Part shown: piece by piece, positions 1-6,030 of the stretch
Numbering within the stretch: position 1 is the stretch's first letter
Layout: every line of letters begins with the position of its first letter
Assembly: GCA_021443125.1 (NCBI GenBank)
Contig: JABUUQ010000002.1
Span: 457,192-463,221, forward strand
Origin: Bacteroidales bacterium
GTDB taxonomy: Bacteria; Bacteroidota; Bacteroidia; Bacteroidales; P3
Direction of reading: 5' to 3'
DNA: 6,030 bases
Program-made: the position numbers and the translations under genes
Notes under the pieces: generated by a model
Database searches by the model: none
The model's input: the letters and a program-made list of their open reading frames with translations, nothing else
What the model was told of the DNA's origin: nothing

Positions 1-1611
1 ACACCAAACATTGCAAAACCAATCTTCTTGAGAGGTACATCTGTTCTTGGTGGTGATTTGAACTATGGCTCATATCTAACTTCAGACATTGTTTATGCAG
101 ATCCTTCTAAGGCATGGTTGTCAGGCTTTGCAGACGATGATGGTTCTTCATACACTAACTGGATTCGTTCAGGTTCTTCTTTGCCTTCAGGTGCTGAAAC
201 AGCAAGAGAAGACTCACTTTGCGACTACTATTATAATATAAAGGATACAATCATCACAATCGTTAATGGTGTTCCAGATACTAATATCGTAAGTTCAGAC
301 TATCCAATCGACCAAAGAGCAGAATACGAAGGCTGTGTTTATGGTACTTGGGCTCCTTATAGATTGGTATCATTCTTAGACAATCACCCTGGATTTGTTC
401 CAACATACTATTTCAACGATGATAACGACCAAGCTGGTTCATGGCAAGAGGCTAGAAATTCTTCATCTGTTCCTTCTTATGTATGGAATGATATGAGTGG
501 TTTGTCATCAGTTGATATCGTATTTACAGCAGATACAACAAAATGGACAAGATGTCCTGTTATTGAAATGGGTTCAGACCCAACCTTGACAGAAGGTGGA
601 GCAAGAAAATTCTCTTTGAGAAAACATGCTTCAGTTGATAAGAATGGTCTTGACGATGGTGATGGAGAAGGTATGGGATGGTTCCCTGGTTATGCTATCA
701 ACCTTGAAACAGGTGAAAGACTTAACATAATGTTCGGTGAAAACTCAACTCTTGGCCAATACAATGGTAGAGATATGATTTGGAATCCAACTGCTTCAGG
801 TGCTGGAACAAGCTTTGGAGGTATGCACTATGTTTATGTTCTTGGAACAAACTCTCACCAATTTAGATTCAACGCTAATTATTCTACTGTAGAATGTCCT
901 CGTTACGATGAAGGTGCTTGGGCAAGAGGAAAACTTCAACCTCTTACAACAGCAAATCAAGGTATGACAGGTTCTGCAATCCGTCAGGCAGAAGAGTTAT
1001 TCAGCTCTGTAATGTGGTGCGGTATGCCTACAACAAATATCTTTGCTTCAGGCAATGCTAACGTTGCAATAAGCGAAAAATCTCCTTTGCTTATCCCAAC
1101 AGATGCAACAGTACAAATAAGAGTTAGAAGACCTTATATGACAAATTGGAATGCAGCAGGTTTGGGTCCAAACGCTCCTGTAAATGACAACTATCCAATG
1201 TATCAATTCTCAATTGCAGGTGATTTGGCAACAATTGTAGGCGATAGAGCTACAGCAGAATCAGCTTTGGATTATATCACTGTTGTTCCTAATCCATACT
1301 ATGCATATAGTTTGTACGAAGGCGACCAAATTCAAAACTTGGTTAAGATTACCAACCTTCCACCTGAATGTTACATAACTATCTATTCTGTAGATGGTAC
1401 TGTAGTTCGTAAGTTGAGAGGTCCTTCAAGTACATTGGTTTCAGGACATGGCTCTGCATTAACATCAGTTGATTGGGATTTGAAGAACGAGCGTGGTCTT
1501 CAAATATCAGGCGGTGTTTATCTAATCCATATCAAAGCTGATGGTGTTGGCGAAAAATTAGTTAAATGGTTTGGCGCTTTACGTCCAGTAGACTTAAACT
1601 CATTCCAATAA
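1..1611 (+). CDS. Large secreted protein with FlgD/T9SS-like C-terminal domain (5' partial)
   Basis: The reading frame is open from base 1 and ends in tandem stops TAA TAG, so these are the last 536 codons of a longer protein; the TTG at 28 is not a credible start. From memory, the sequence resembles a family of very large Bacteroidota surface proteins usually encoded just before a PorV/PorQ-like gene. Recognisable stretches are 'LSSVDIVFTADTTKWTRCPV' in the N-terminal half and 'GWFPGYAINLETGERLN' (window codons 226-242). From about codon 425 the pattern is that of a FlgD-like/T9SS C-terminal beta domain: 'VVPNPYYAYS', 'ITIYSVDGTVVRKL', 'DWDLKNERG', 'ISGGVYLIHI'. Unlike a standard type A sorting signal, it continues through 'EKLVKWFG' to a short tail, 'ALRPVDLNSFQ'. 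No catalytic motif is visible. I infer export through the outer membrane by T9SS and a surface or structural role; the exact function is unknown. Being certain of the family would need the missing N-terminus. Confidence 0.85.
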   Translation, partial: TPNIAKPIFLRGTSVLGGDLNYGSYLTSDIVYADPSKAWLSGFADDDGSSYTNWIRSGSSLPSGAETAREDSLCDYYYNIKDTIITIVNGVPDTNIVSSDYPIDQRAEYEGCVYGTWAPYRLVSFLDNHPGFVPTYYFNDDNDQAGSWQEARNSSSVPSYVWNDMSGLSSVDIVFTADTTKWTRCPVIEMGSDPTLTEGGARKFSLRKHASVDKNGLDDGDGEGMGWFPGYAINLETGERLNIMFGENSTLGQYNGRDMIWNPTASGAGTSFGGMHYVYVLGTNSHQFRFNANYSTVECPRYDEGAWARGKLQPLTTANQGMTGSAIRQAEELFSSVMWCGMPTTNIFASGNANVAISEKSPLLIPTDATVQIRVRRPYMTNWNAAGLGPNAPVNDNYPMYQFSIAGDLATIVGDRATAESALDYITVVPNPYYAYSLYEGDQIQNLVKITNLPPECYITIYSVDGTVVRKLRGPSSTLVSGHGSALTSVDWDLKNERGLQISGGVYLIHIKADGVGEKLVKWFGALRPVDLNSFQ

Positions 1612-1657
1612 TAGTTAAACCAACAATAATGTAAAACTTAATTAAACGACAGAAGTT

Positions 1658-2740
1658 ATGAACAGAATACATAAAATAATCGGTTTGGTCATGTTGTTGG
1701 CAATACTAATGCCTAAAATATCTATGGCCGGAAATGATGATAGACGAGGAACTGCAGGCGCAGGTGAATTGTTGATTAACCCTTGGACAAGAAGTGCTGG
1801 TTGGTCAAGTGTCAATACAGCTAATGGTTCTGGTTTGGACGCTTTATTCACAAACGTTGCTGGTTTGGGACACACAACAGGAACAGATGTCGCTTTCGAC
1901 TATTCTCACTATCTAAATAATTCAGATATCAACATTGTAACCTTTGGTCTTGCACAAAGTTTGGGTAACTATGGTGTTTTAGGTCTTACAGTAAACTCAA
2001 TGTCTTTTGGTTCTATCCAAAGAACAACAGTTAACTCTCCTGAAGCAGCAAACAATGGTACCTACAAACCTTCTCTTATGAATTTGGGCGTGTCTTACTC
2101 AAAAGCATTCTCTAATTCTATCTATGCAGGTGCAACAATCAAAATAGTTTCTGAAGGTATCGACAACGTAACAGCAACAGGTATCGCAATTGATGCAGGT
2201 ATCCAATACGTAACTGGTAGAGACTACGAAATCAAATTCGGTATCTCACTAAAGAATTGGGGACCTTCAATGAGCTACTCTGGCGATGGTTTGTCTGTAA
2301 ATGCTCTTATAGAACATTCAAATCACTATCAGACAATAGAAAACCGTTCACTAAGTTTTGAACTTCCTTCAAGTTTGAACATTGGTGCTTCATACGATTT
2401 CTTGTTTGCAGAAAAAACACATCGTTTGACTGTAGCAGGAAACTATGAATCAATGGCTTTCACCAATGACCGTTACACAGCAGGTCTTGAGTATGCTTTC
2501 AAAAACATCTTCATGCTTAGAACGGGTTATACTTTCGACTCTGGAGTATGGGATGATATCTATGAAAGCACAACAAAGGTAAACTTCTCAAAAGGTTTCT
2601 CTGCTGGTGCTTCAGTCATTGCTCCATTGCAAAAAGCCAAAGGCAACAAGAAAGGTATAGACTTATCATTTGACTATGCTTATAGAACAACTGTCATCCT
2701 TGGTGGCATACACTCAATAGGCGTTACTTTGTCAATGTAA
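1658..2740 (+). CDS. PorV/PorQ-family outer-membrane beta-barrel protein
   Basis: This 360-residue protein starts with a signal peptide: basic N-region (MNRIHK), hydrophobic core at about residues 7-19, and a likely signal peptidase I site after SMA (residue 24). The mature start carries the family-like block 'RGTAGAGELLINPWTRSAGW' (residues 30-49), then 'GLDALFTNVAGLG', equivalent to the 'NPAGLA' region of PorV/PorQ and FadL-like barrels. The rest alternates polar and hydrophobic residues with many Gly and aromatics and ends on a final strand, 'HSIGVTLSM', as expected for an outer-membrane barrel. PorV is known to bind T9SS cargo at the SprA translocon and to act in the cargo-attachment complex. 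This is probably a paralogue rather than PorV itself, because it sits directly behind a T9SS-like surface protein with a 46-base gap and no terminator. The ATG at 1658 is chosen because it gives an intact signal peptide; the leader is A-rich with no Shine-Dalgarno, normal for the phylum. Glu codons are strongly GAA-biased (10 of 11), hinting at high expression. Confidence 0.88.
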   Translation: MNRIHKIIGLVMLLAILMPKISMAGNDDRRGTAGAGELLINPWTRSAGWSSVNTANGSGLDALFTNVAGLGHTTGTDVAFDYSHYLNNSDINIVTFGLAQSLGNYGVLGLTVNSMSFGSIQRTTVNSPEAANNGTYKPSLMNLGVSYSKAFSNSIYAGATIKIVSEGIDNVTATGIAIDAGIQYVTGRDYEIKFGISLKNWGPSMSYSGDGLSVNALIEHSNHYQTIENRSLSFELPSSLNIGASYDFLFAEKTHRLTVAGNYESMAFTNDRYTAGLEYAFKNIFMLRTGYTFDSGVWDDIYESTTKVNFSKGFSAGASVIAPLQKAKGNKKGIDLSFDYAYRTTVILGGIHSIGVTLSM

Positions 2741-2773
2741 TAATATAGAAAACCAACAAAATTCTTAACAAAA

Positions 2774-2807
2774 GAATAGAAGGCTTTAGAGATAAAGTCT
2801 TCTATTC
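2774..2807 (+). terminator. Hairpin terminator after the PorV-like gene
   Basis: The arms 2774-2787 and 2794-2807 pair over 14 bp with a single G-T wobble around a 6-base loop (AGAGAT). An A-rich stretch precedes it and a T-rich stretch (ATTTATTTT) follows. It lies 33 bases past the stop codon and so closes the surface-protein operon. The A/T flanks on both sides mean it could stop transcription from either direction. The T run is interrupted, so its efficiency is uncertain. Confidence 0.75.
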
Positions 2808-2809
2808 AT

Positions 2810-2817
2810 TTATTTTG
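2810..2817 (+). promoter_or_regulatory. Possible Bacteroidota -7 element for greA-HIT
   Basis: TTATTTTG matches the TAnnTTTG -7 consensus with one mismatch at the second position and lies 17 bases before the greA ATG, directly after the terminator. No clear TTTG -33 element is seen at the right distance. A start site would fall at about 2823-2825, leaving a leader of roughly 10 bases. The position makes sense for an operon following a terminator, but the match is weak. Confidence 0.35.
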
Positions 2818-2834
2818 CTAAAATTCAGAAAAAT

Positions 2835-3308
2835 ATGTCAGAAATCAAATACTATTCAGCAGAAGGCTTGCAAAAACTTAAAGACGAATTGCACCACATG
2901 ATAGCTGTGGAGCGTCCAGCAGTTTCTGCAGCCATAGCAGAGGCAAGAGACAAGGGTGATTTATCGGAAAATGCAGAGTACGATGCAGCCAAGGAAGCAC
3001 AAAGTATTCTTGAGGCCAAAATTCTAAAACTGCAAGAGGTTATTGCCAACGCACGCCTTTTGGACGAAAGCCGCATAGACACTTCAAAAGTCCTTCTTCT
3101 TTCCAAAGTGGAGTTTGAAAATCTTGCTTTGAAAAAGAAAATGACCTATGAGATAGTGCCAGAGAATGAAGCCAACCTAAAACAAGGCAAAATCTCTATC
3201 ACGTCTCCAATAGCCAAAGGATTGCTTGGCAAAAAAGTCGGCGACACAGCAGAAATAGTTGTGCCAGCAGGCAAGATGACACTTAAAATAACCAAAATAT
3301 CACGATAG
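2835..3308 (+). CDS. greA: Transcription elongation factor GreA
   Basis: GreA enters the secondary channel of RNA polymerase and stimulates cleavage of the RNA 3' end in backtracked complexes, restarting stalled or arrested elongation. The 157-residue length is that of the full family (about 158). Residues 1-75 form the N-terminal antiparallel coiled coil, with the signature 'GDLSENAEYDAAKEAQ' at 41-56; D42 and E45 are the tip acidic residues that help hold the catalytic Mg2+. The C-terminal FKBP-like domain shows 'SPIAKGLLGKKVGDTAEI' from residue 124. The 'MTYEIVPENEAN' stretch has the form I recall from Bacteroidota GreA. The start at 2835 gives the expected N-terminus ('YYSAEGLQKLKDEL'). 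The stop is followed 2 bases later by the HIT gene, so the two are probably translated from one mRNA. Nothing is missing or broken. Confidence 0.97.
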   Translation: MSEIKYYSAEGLQKLKDELHHMIAVERPAVSAAIAEARDKGDLSENAEYDAAKEAQSILEAKILKLQEVIANARLLDESRIDTSKVLLLSKVEFENLALKKKMTYEIVPENEANLKQGKISITSPIAKGLLGKKVGDTAEIVVPAGKMTLKITKISR

Positions 3309-3310
3309 TT

Positions 3311-3703
3311 ATGGCATCAATTTTCTCAAAAATCATTGCTGGCGAGATACCTTCATATAAGGTGGCAGAAAACGATAAATTCTATGCTTTCCTTGACATC
3401 TCTCCATTGCAGAAAGGCCACACACTTGTTGTTCCAAAGCAAGAAGAAGACTATATTTTCGATATCTGCGACCAAGACCTTCAAGAATATATATGCTTTG
3501 CCAAAAAGATAGCCAACGCTATAAAAAAAGCCTATCCTTGCGTCAAAGTAGGAATGGCTGTCATAGGTTTAGAGGTGCGTCATGCTCATATTCATCTTGT
3601 GCCTATGCATAAGGAAGGCGATTTGAACTTTGCTAACGAAAAACTTTCTTTTTCTGCCGACGAGTTCAAACAGATAGCCGATAACATAGCAAAAAATATA
3701 TAA
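3311..3703 (+). CDS. HIT-family protein (Hint-like nucleotide hydrolase)
   Basis: The histidine triad is present as 'HAHIHLV', with H91, H93 and H95. The central histidine is the nucleophile that takes up the nucleotide phosphate in this family. The N-terminus 'SIFSKIIAGEIPSYKVAEND' is the classic Hint start, followed by 'FLDISPLQKGHTLVVPK' (residues 27-43). The 130-residue size fits a single-domain cytosolic HIT protein. Known relatives hydrolyse nucleoside phosphoramidates or other nucleotide conjugates; the substrate here is not evident. Its position 2 bases after greA marks it as the second gene of that operon, an arrangement I recall from other Bacteroidales. The residue before the triad is Arg (R90), where relatives usually have Pro or a hydrophobic residue; this is unlikely to abolish activity. 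No RBS is visible and translational coupling from greA is likely. Confidence 0.93.
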   Translation: MASIFSKIIAGEIPSYKVAENDKFYAFLDISPLQKGHTLVVPKQEEDYIFDICDQDLQEYICFAKKIANAIKKAYPCVKVGMAVIGLEVRHAHIHLVPMHKEGDLNFANEKLSFSADEFKQIADNIAKNI

Positions 3704-3724
3704 CTTATCACACGATAACATTTT

Positions 3725-3770
3725 CAACAACAAGCAAGGTGGACAACAAACAACAACCTTGCTTTTGTTG
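3725..3770 (+). terminator. Hairpin at the end of the greA-HIT operon
   Basis: The arms 3725-3740 and 3756-3770 pair over 15 bp with one bulged C, including a perfect 8-bp core (AGCAAGGT/ACCTTGCT), around a 15-base loop. It lies 21 bases after the HIT stop. The downstream T run is short (TTT then GCCC), so it may act as a processing or 3'-end-stabilising structure as much as a factor-independent terminator. A second, mutually exclusive 10-bp hairpin can form from 3747-3756 and 3765-3774. Confidence 0.6.
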
Positions 3771-3777
3771 TTTGCCC

Positions 3778-3851
3778 AAAACGCAAAAATAAAACGGCGT
3801 TTTAGCAAAATAAAACAAAGGAATAAAAAATTCTTCCTTGCTTTGCGTTTT
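3778..3851. repeat. 10-bp inverted repeat enclosing two smaller hairpins
   Basis: AAAACGCAAA (3778-3787) is the exact reverse complement of TTTGCGTTTT (3842-3851). Between them lie TAAAAC-ggc-GTTTTA (3790-3804) and AAGGAA/TTCCTT (3818-3823 and 3834-3839). In single-stranded form these would fold as a stem with two side hairpins. The A/T-rich inner stems are weak. I cannot assign a role; it may be part of an untranslated RNA or a chance feature of AT-rich sequence. Confidence 0.45.
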
Positions 3852-3923
3852 TGTACCCTAACGTTCATGATTTTACTACATCTTTTTATAGGATAGATTT
3901 AGACAATTAAGTCAAGAGAATTT

Positions 3924-3967
3924 AGCCACAACTCCAAAGCTGCTTGTGGAGAAGTAGGCTTTTTTTT
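3924..3967 (+). terminator. Terminator-like hairpin with T8 tail upstream of topA
   Basis: AGCC (3924-3927) pairs with GGCT (3957-3960), enclosing CTCCA/TGGAG (3932-3936 and 3947-3951) plus AAG/CTT. An alternative 6-bp pairing CCACAA/TTGTGG (3926-3931 and 3944-3949) is also possible. Eight consecutive T residues follow from 3960. This is the most canonical intrinsic terminator shape in the window. It lies upstream of the topA promoter, so it would end a transcript from further left: either readthrough from greA-HIT or a separate short RNA from the gap. Confidence 0.6.
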
Positions 3968-3999
3968 GTTGAAAAAATTAGTTTTTTAATTTATTGTTG

Positions 4000-4007
4000 T
4001 AATTTTG
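4000..4007 (+). promoter_or_regulatory. topA promoter, perfect Bacteroidota -7 element
   Basis: TAATTTTG matches the TAnnTTTG -7 consensus of the Bacteroidota primary sigma factor exactly. A degenerate -33 candidate, TTAG (3978-3981), lies 18 bases upstream; no true TTTG is found at the ideal distance. Transcription should start near 4013-4015, giving a leader of about 17 bases that is A-rich and without a Shine-Dalgarno sequence, as usual in this phylum. Confidence 0.65.
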
Positions 4008-4030
4008 CAATTCGAAATAGAAATAATACA

Positions 4031-6030
4031 ATGGCAGATAATTTAGTTATAGTTGAGTCTCCTGCTAAGGCAAAGACAATAGAAAAATACTTGGGCAAGG
4101 ACTATGTTGTCAGATCTTCTTATGGTCATATAAGGGATTTGAGTAAAAAAGATTTGGGTGTAGAAGTAGATAAGGACTTTGAAGCTATATATATTGTTCC
4201 TGATGATAAGAAAAAAGTTGTCAAGGAGTTGAAAGACGAGGTTAAGAAAGTGAGCAAAGTGTGGCTTGCTTCCGATGAGGACCGTGAGGGAGAGGCAATA
4301 TCTTGGCATCTTTACGAGGTTTTGGGTCTGAAGAAAAAAGACACAAAGCGAATTGTTTTCAACGAGATAACCAAAGATGCTATTCTTCATGCTGTAGAGA
4401 ATCCAAGAGAGATAGATATCAACCTTGTTAATGCACAGCAGGCAAGAAGGGTTTTGGACAGAATTCTTGGCTACAAAATTTCTCCTTTGCTATGGAAGAA
4501 AGTCAAACCATCGCTTTCAGCAGGCAGGGTTCAAAGTGTTACTGTCAAGCTTGTTGTAGAAAGGGAAGAGGAGATAAAGAATTTTGTTTCCAAGGCAATG
4601 TTCAAAGTGTCCGCTTTGTTTTTCGTTCCCGATGGTAAAAGTGTGCTAAAAGCAACGCTGAACACCAAATTCGATACAAAGCAAGAGGCGAAAGATTTTT
4701 TGGAAGCATGCAAGGATTCTGAATTTACTGTTGCTTCTGTGGAGAAGAAACCTGCCAAACAAATGCCAGCACCTCCTTTCACCACTTCAACACTTCAGCA
4801 GGAGGCGTCAAGAAAGTTCGGCTTCTCTGTTTTGCAGACTATGACAGTGGCACAGCAGTTGTATGAGAATGGTCATATTACCTATATGAGAACAGACTCT
4901 GTGAATTTGTCGGACTATGCTTTGAATCAGGCAAAAGATTTGATTCTTGCAGAATATGGCAAAGACTACTTGCACACAAGAAACTATACAACCAAGAGCA
5001 AAGGGGCGCAAGAGGCTCACGAGGCAATAAGACCAACGCTTTTGGCAAACAAGACAATAACTGGCGATGCAAATCAGCAAAAACTCTATTCTTTGATATG
5101 GAAACGTACAGTTGCTTCTCAAATGACGGAAGCCAAACTTGAGAAGACAGACATCAAAATAGAGATAAGCAAGAACGCAAACCATTTCGTTTCGCAAGCA
5201 GAGGTGTTGTTGTTTGATGGATTTTTGAAGATTTATTCTGTTTCTGTTGATGAGGAAGATGAAGAAGCAAGAGAAGAAAACATAATTCCAAAAATAGCAC
5301 AAGGTGACAAACTGCAACTAAAAACATCTAAAGCTGCACAAGCCTACAATATGCAGATGCCAAGGTATAACGAAGCCACTTTGGTAAAGAAACTTGAAGA
5401 TTTAGGCATAGGCCGTCCTTCTACCTACGCACCAACTATAGCAACAATACAGCAGAGAGGTTATGTGGAAAAGCGTTCAGTTGCTGCAAAGACAAGAGAG
5501 ATAGAAGTTCTTACATTAGAGAACAATGCAATATCAGAAACAGTAGAGATAGAGAACTATGGTAGAGAAACCAACAAACTTGCTCCAACAGATTTGGGAA
5601 TTGTAACCAACAAGTTTCTTGAAAACAATTTCAAAGACATAGTTGATTATGGTTTTACTGCTGGAATAGAAACGCATTTCGACAAAATAGCACAAGGTTC
5701 AGAGGATTGGCACAAAATGATGGCGGAATTCTATGAACCATTTATGAAGGAACTCTCTTATGCAGAGGAACATAGTGGCAGGGAGAAAGGCGAAAGACTT
5801 TTGGGCAAGGATCCAAAGACGGGAAAGAATGTATATACAAAGATAGGTCGATTTGGTGCGGTTGTTCAGATAGGAGATAACAATGAAGATACAAAACCAC
5901 GATTCTCGCCTTTGAGAGACAGCCAATCTATCGCAACAATTACACTTCAGGAGGCTTTGGAACTATTCAATTTGCCAAGAGAATTAGGCGAACACGAGGG
6001 TGAAAAAGTTTATGCTTCAACAGGAATTTT
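4031..6030 (+). CDS. topA: DNA topoisomerase I (3' partial)
   Basis: This type IA topoisomerase relaxes negative supercoils by nicking one strand through a 5'-phosphotyrosine and passing the other through. The frame runs from ATG 4031 to the window edge with 666 complete codons and no stop. The Toprim domain opens with 'IVESPAKAKTIEKYLG' (E9) and carries the Mg2+-binding DxDxE in 'ASDEDREGEAISWHL' (D82, D84, E86). Family blocks follow in order: 'LSAGRVQSVTVKLVVERE' (from 162), 'PAPPFTTSTLQQEASRKFGF' (246-265), the active-site block 'HITYMRTDS' with nucleophile Y285, 'GAQEAHEAIRPT' (325-336) and 'LGIGRPSTYAPTIATIQQRG' (from 458). From about residue 588, 'RLLGKDPKTGKN' and 'TKIGRFGAVVQIG' mark a topoisomerase C-terminal repeat; a second repeat begins near 657 and is cut by the edge. 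No zinc-finger cysteines occur in the visible part. Roughly the last hundred residues are probably missing. GAG outnumbers GAA among the first ten Glu codons (7 to 3), unlike the PorV-like gene. It has its own promoter. Confidence 0.97.
   Translation, partial: MADNLVIVESPAKAKTIEKYLGKDYVVRSSYGHIRDLSKKDLGVEVDKDFEAIYIVPDDKKKVVKELKDEVKKVSKVWLASDEDREGEAISWHLYEVLGLKKKDTKRIVFNEITKDAILHAVENPREIDINLVNAQQARRVLDRILGYKISPLLWKKVKPSLSAGRVQSVTVKLVVEREEEIKNFVSKAMFKVSALFFVPDGKSVLKATLNTKFDTKQEAKDFLEACKDSEFTVASVEKKPAKQMPAPPFTTSTLQQEASRKFGFSVLQTMTVAQQLYENGHITYMRTDSVNLSDYALNQAKDLILAEYGKDYLHTRNYTTKSKGAQEAHEAIRPTLLANKTITGDANQQKLYSLIWKRTVASQMTEAKLEKTDIKIEISKNANHFVSQAEVLLFDGFLKIYSVSVDEEDEEAREENIIPKIAQGDKLQLKTSKAAQAYNMQMPRYNEATLVKKLEDLGIGRPSTYAPTIATIQQRGYVEKRSVAAKTREIEVLTLENNAISETVEIENYGRETNKLAPTDLGIVTNKFLENNFKDIVDYGFTAGIETHFDKIAQGSEDWHKMMAEFYEPFMKELSYAEEHSGREKGERLLGKDPKTGKNVYTKIGRFGAVVQIGDNNEDTKPRFSPLRDSQSIATITLQEALELFNLPRELGEHEGEKVYASTGI

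Larger units (their letters stand above)
3704..4030. other. Structured 327-base gap between the HIT gene and topA
   Basis: I see no convincing coding frame here on either strand. From left to right it holds: a small hairpin TTATC/GATAA (3705-3718); the operon-end hairpin (3725-3770); a 10-bp long-range inverted repeat enclosing two smaller ones (3778-3851); an AT-rich stretch without clear features (3852-3923); a second terminator-like hairpin with a T8 run (3924-3967); and the topA promoter (around 4000). Two terminator-like elements between two genes on the same strand are more than one operon end requires. Confidence 0.7.

Noticed and set aside
28..30. TTG at 28 as the start of the first gene
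   Set aside because: The frame is open to base 1, and the protein lacks a signal peptide at that point, so the true start is outside the window.
1642..1875. 77-codon minus-strand ORF opposite the start of the PorV-like gene
   Set aside because: It is antisense to the signal peptide and first conserved block of a clear gene and has no recognisable features.
1617..2759. Ten-base repeat AAACCAACAA after both the large-protein stop (1617-1626) and the PorV-like stop (2750-2759)
   Set aside because: It is short and low in complexity, and the same bases also occur inside topA near 5570, so chance is the simplest explanation.
3679..3721. Nine-base direct repeat CGATAACAT flanking the HIT stop codon
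   Set aside because: It is too short, one copy is coding, and there is no element between the copies that it could delimit.
3569..3868. 99-codon minus-strand ORF overlapping the HIT gene end and the gap
   Set aside because: Most of its length is antisense to the HIT gene or falls on the terminator inverted repeats. The product is a low-complexity, Lys/Phe/Leu/Cys-rich string with no recognisable domain.
3867..3896. Tiny plus-strand ORF starting with ATG at 3867
   Set aside because: It has only nine codons and no supporting context such as attenuation-type codon runs.
4043..4390. 115-codon minus-strand ORF inside the topA Toprim region
   Set aside because: It is a shadow of the strongly conserved Toprim-coding sequence and shows no domain of its own.
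4808..5317. 169-codon minus-strand ORF inside topA
   Set aside because: It is fully antisense to conserved topA motifs (Y285 region, EAHEAIRPT). The Cys/Phe/Leu-rich composition is what antisense of such codons gives.

Overview
The window comes from an AT-rich member of the Bacteroidota, most likely Bacteroidales. Four things point there: a PorV/PorQ-type outer-membrane barrel next to a large protein with a type IX secretion (T9SS)-style C-terminal domain; A-rich leaders without Shine-Dalgarno sequences; a perfect Bacteroidota -7 promoter element (TAnnTTTG) in front of topA; and GreA, HIT and TopA proteins of the Bacteroidota type. Genus cannot be set from this window. All genes run on the + strand.

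Layout. (1) Positions 1-1611 are the last 536 codons of a large secreted protein that begins upstream. It ends in a FlgD/T9SS-like beta domain and a short conserved-looking tail. (2) After 46 bases with no terminator comes a 360-residue PorV/PorQ-family barrel (1658-2740) with a signal peptide. The two look like one surface-protein operon, closed by a 14-bp hairpin at 2774-2807. (3) greA (2835-3308) and a HIT-family nucleotide hydrolase/transferase (3311-3703) are separated by 2 bases and form a second operon. (4) A 327-base gap (3704-4030) holds several inverted repeats, a second terminator-like hairpin with a T8 run, and the topA promoter. (5) topA (4031 to the window end) encodes DNA topoisomerase I. 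It is open to the edge with 666 complete codons and is cut inside its C-terminal repeat region.

Functionally the window joins an envelope/secretion pair to housekeeping genes of transcription and DNA topology. GreA rescues backtracked RNA polymerase, TopA removes the negative supercoils that transcription leaves behind, and the HIT protein handles nucleotide conjugates.

I found no mobile element, CRISPR array, tRNA or rRNA, and nothing that is clearly a new system. The two places most worth a second look are the dedicated PorV-like partner of the large surface protein and the structured gap upstream of topA, which could encode a small RNA.
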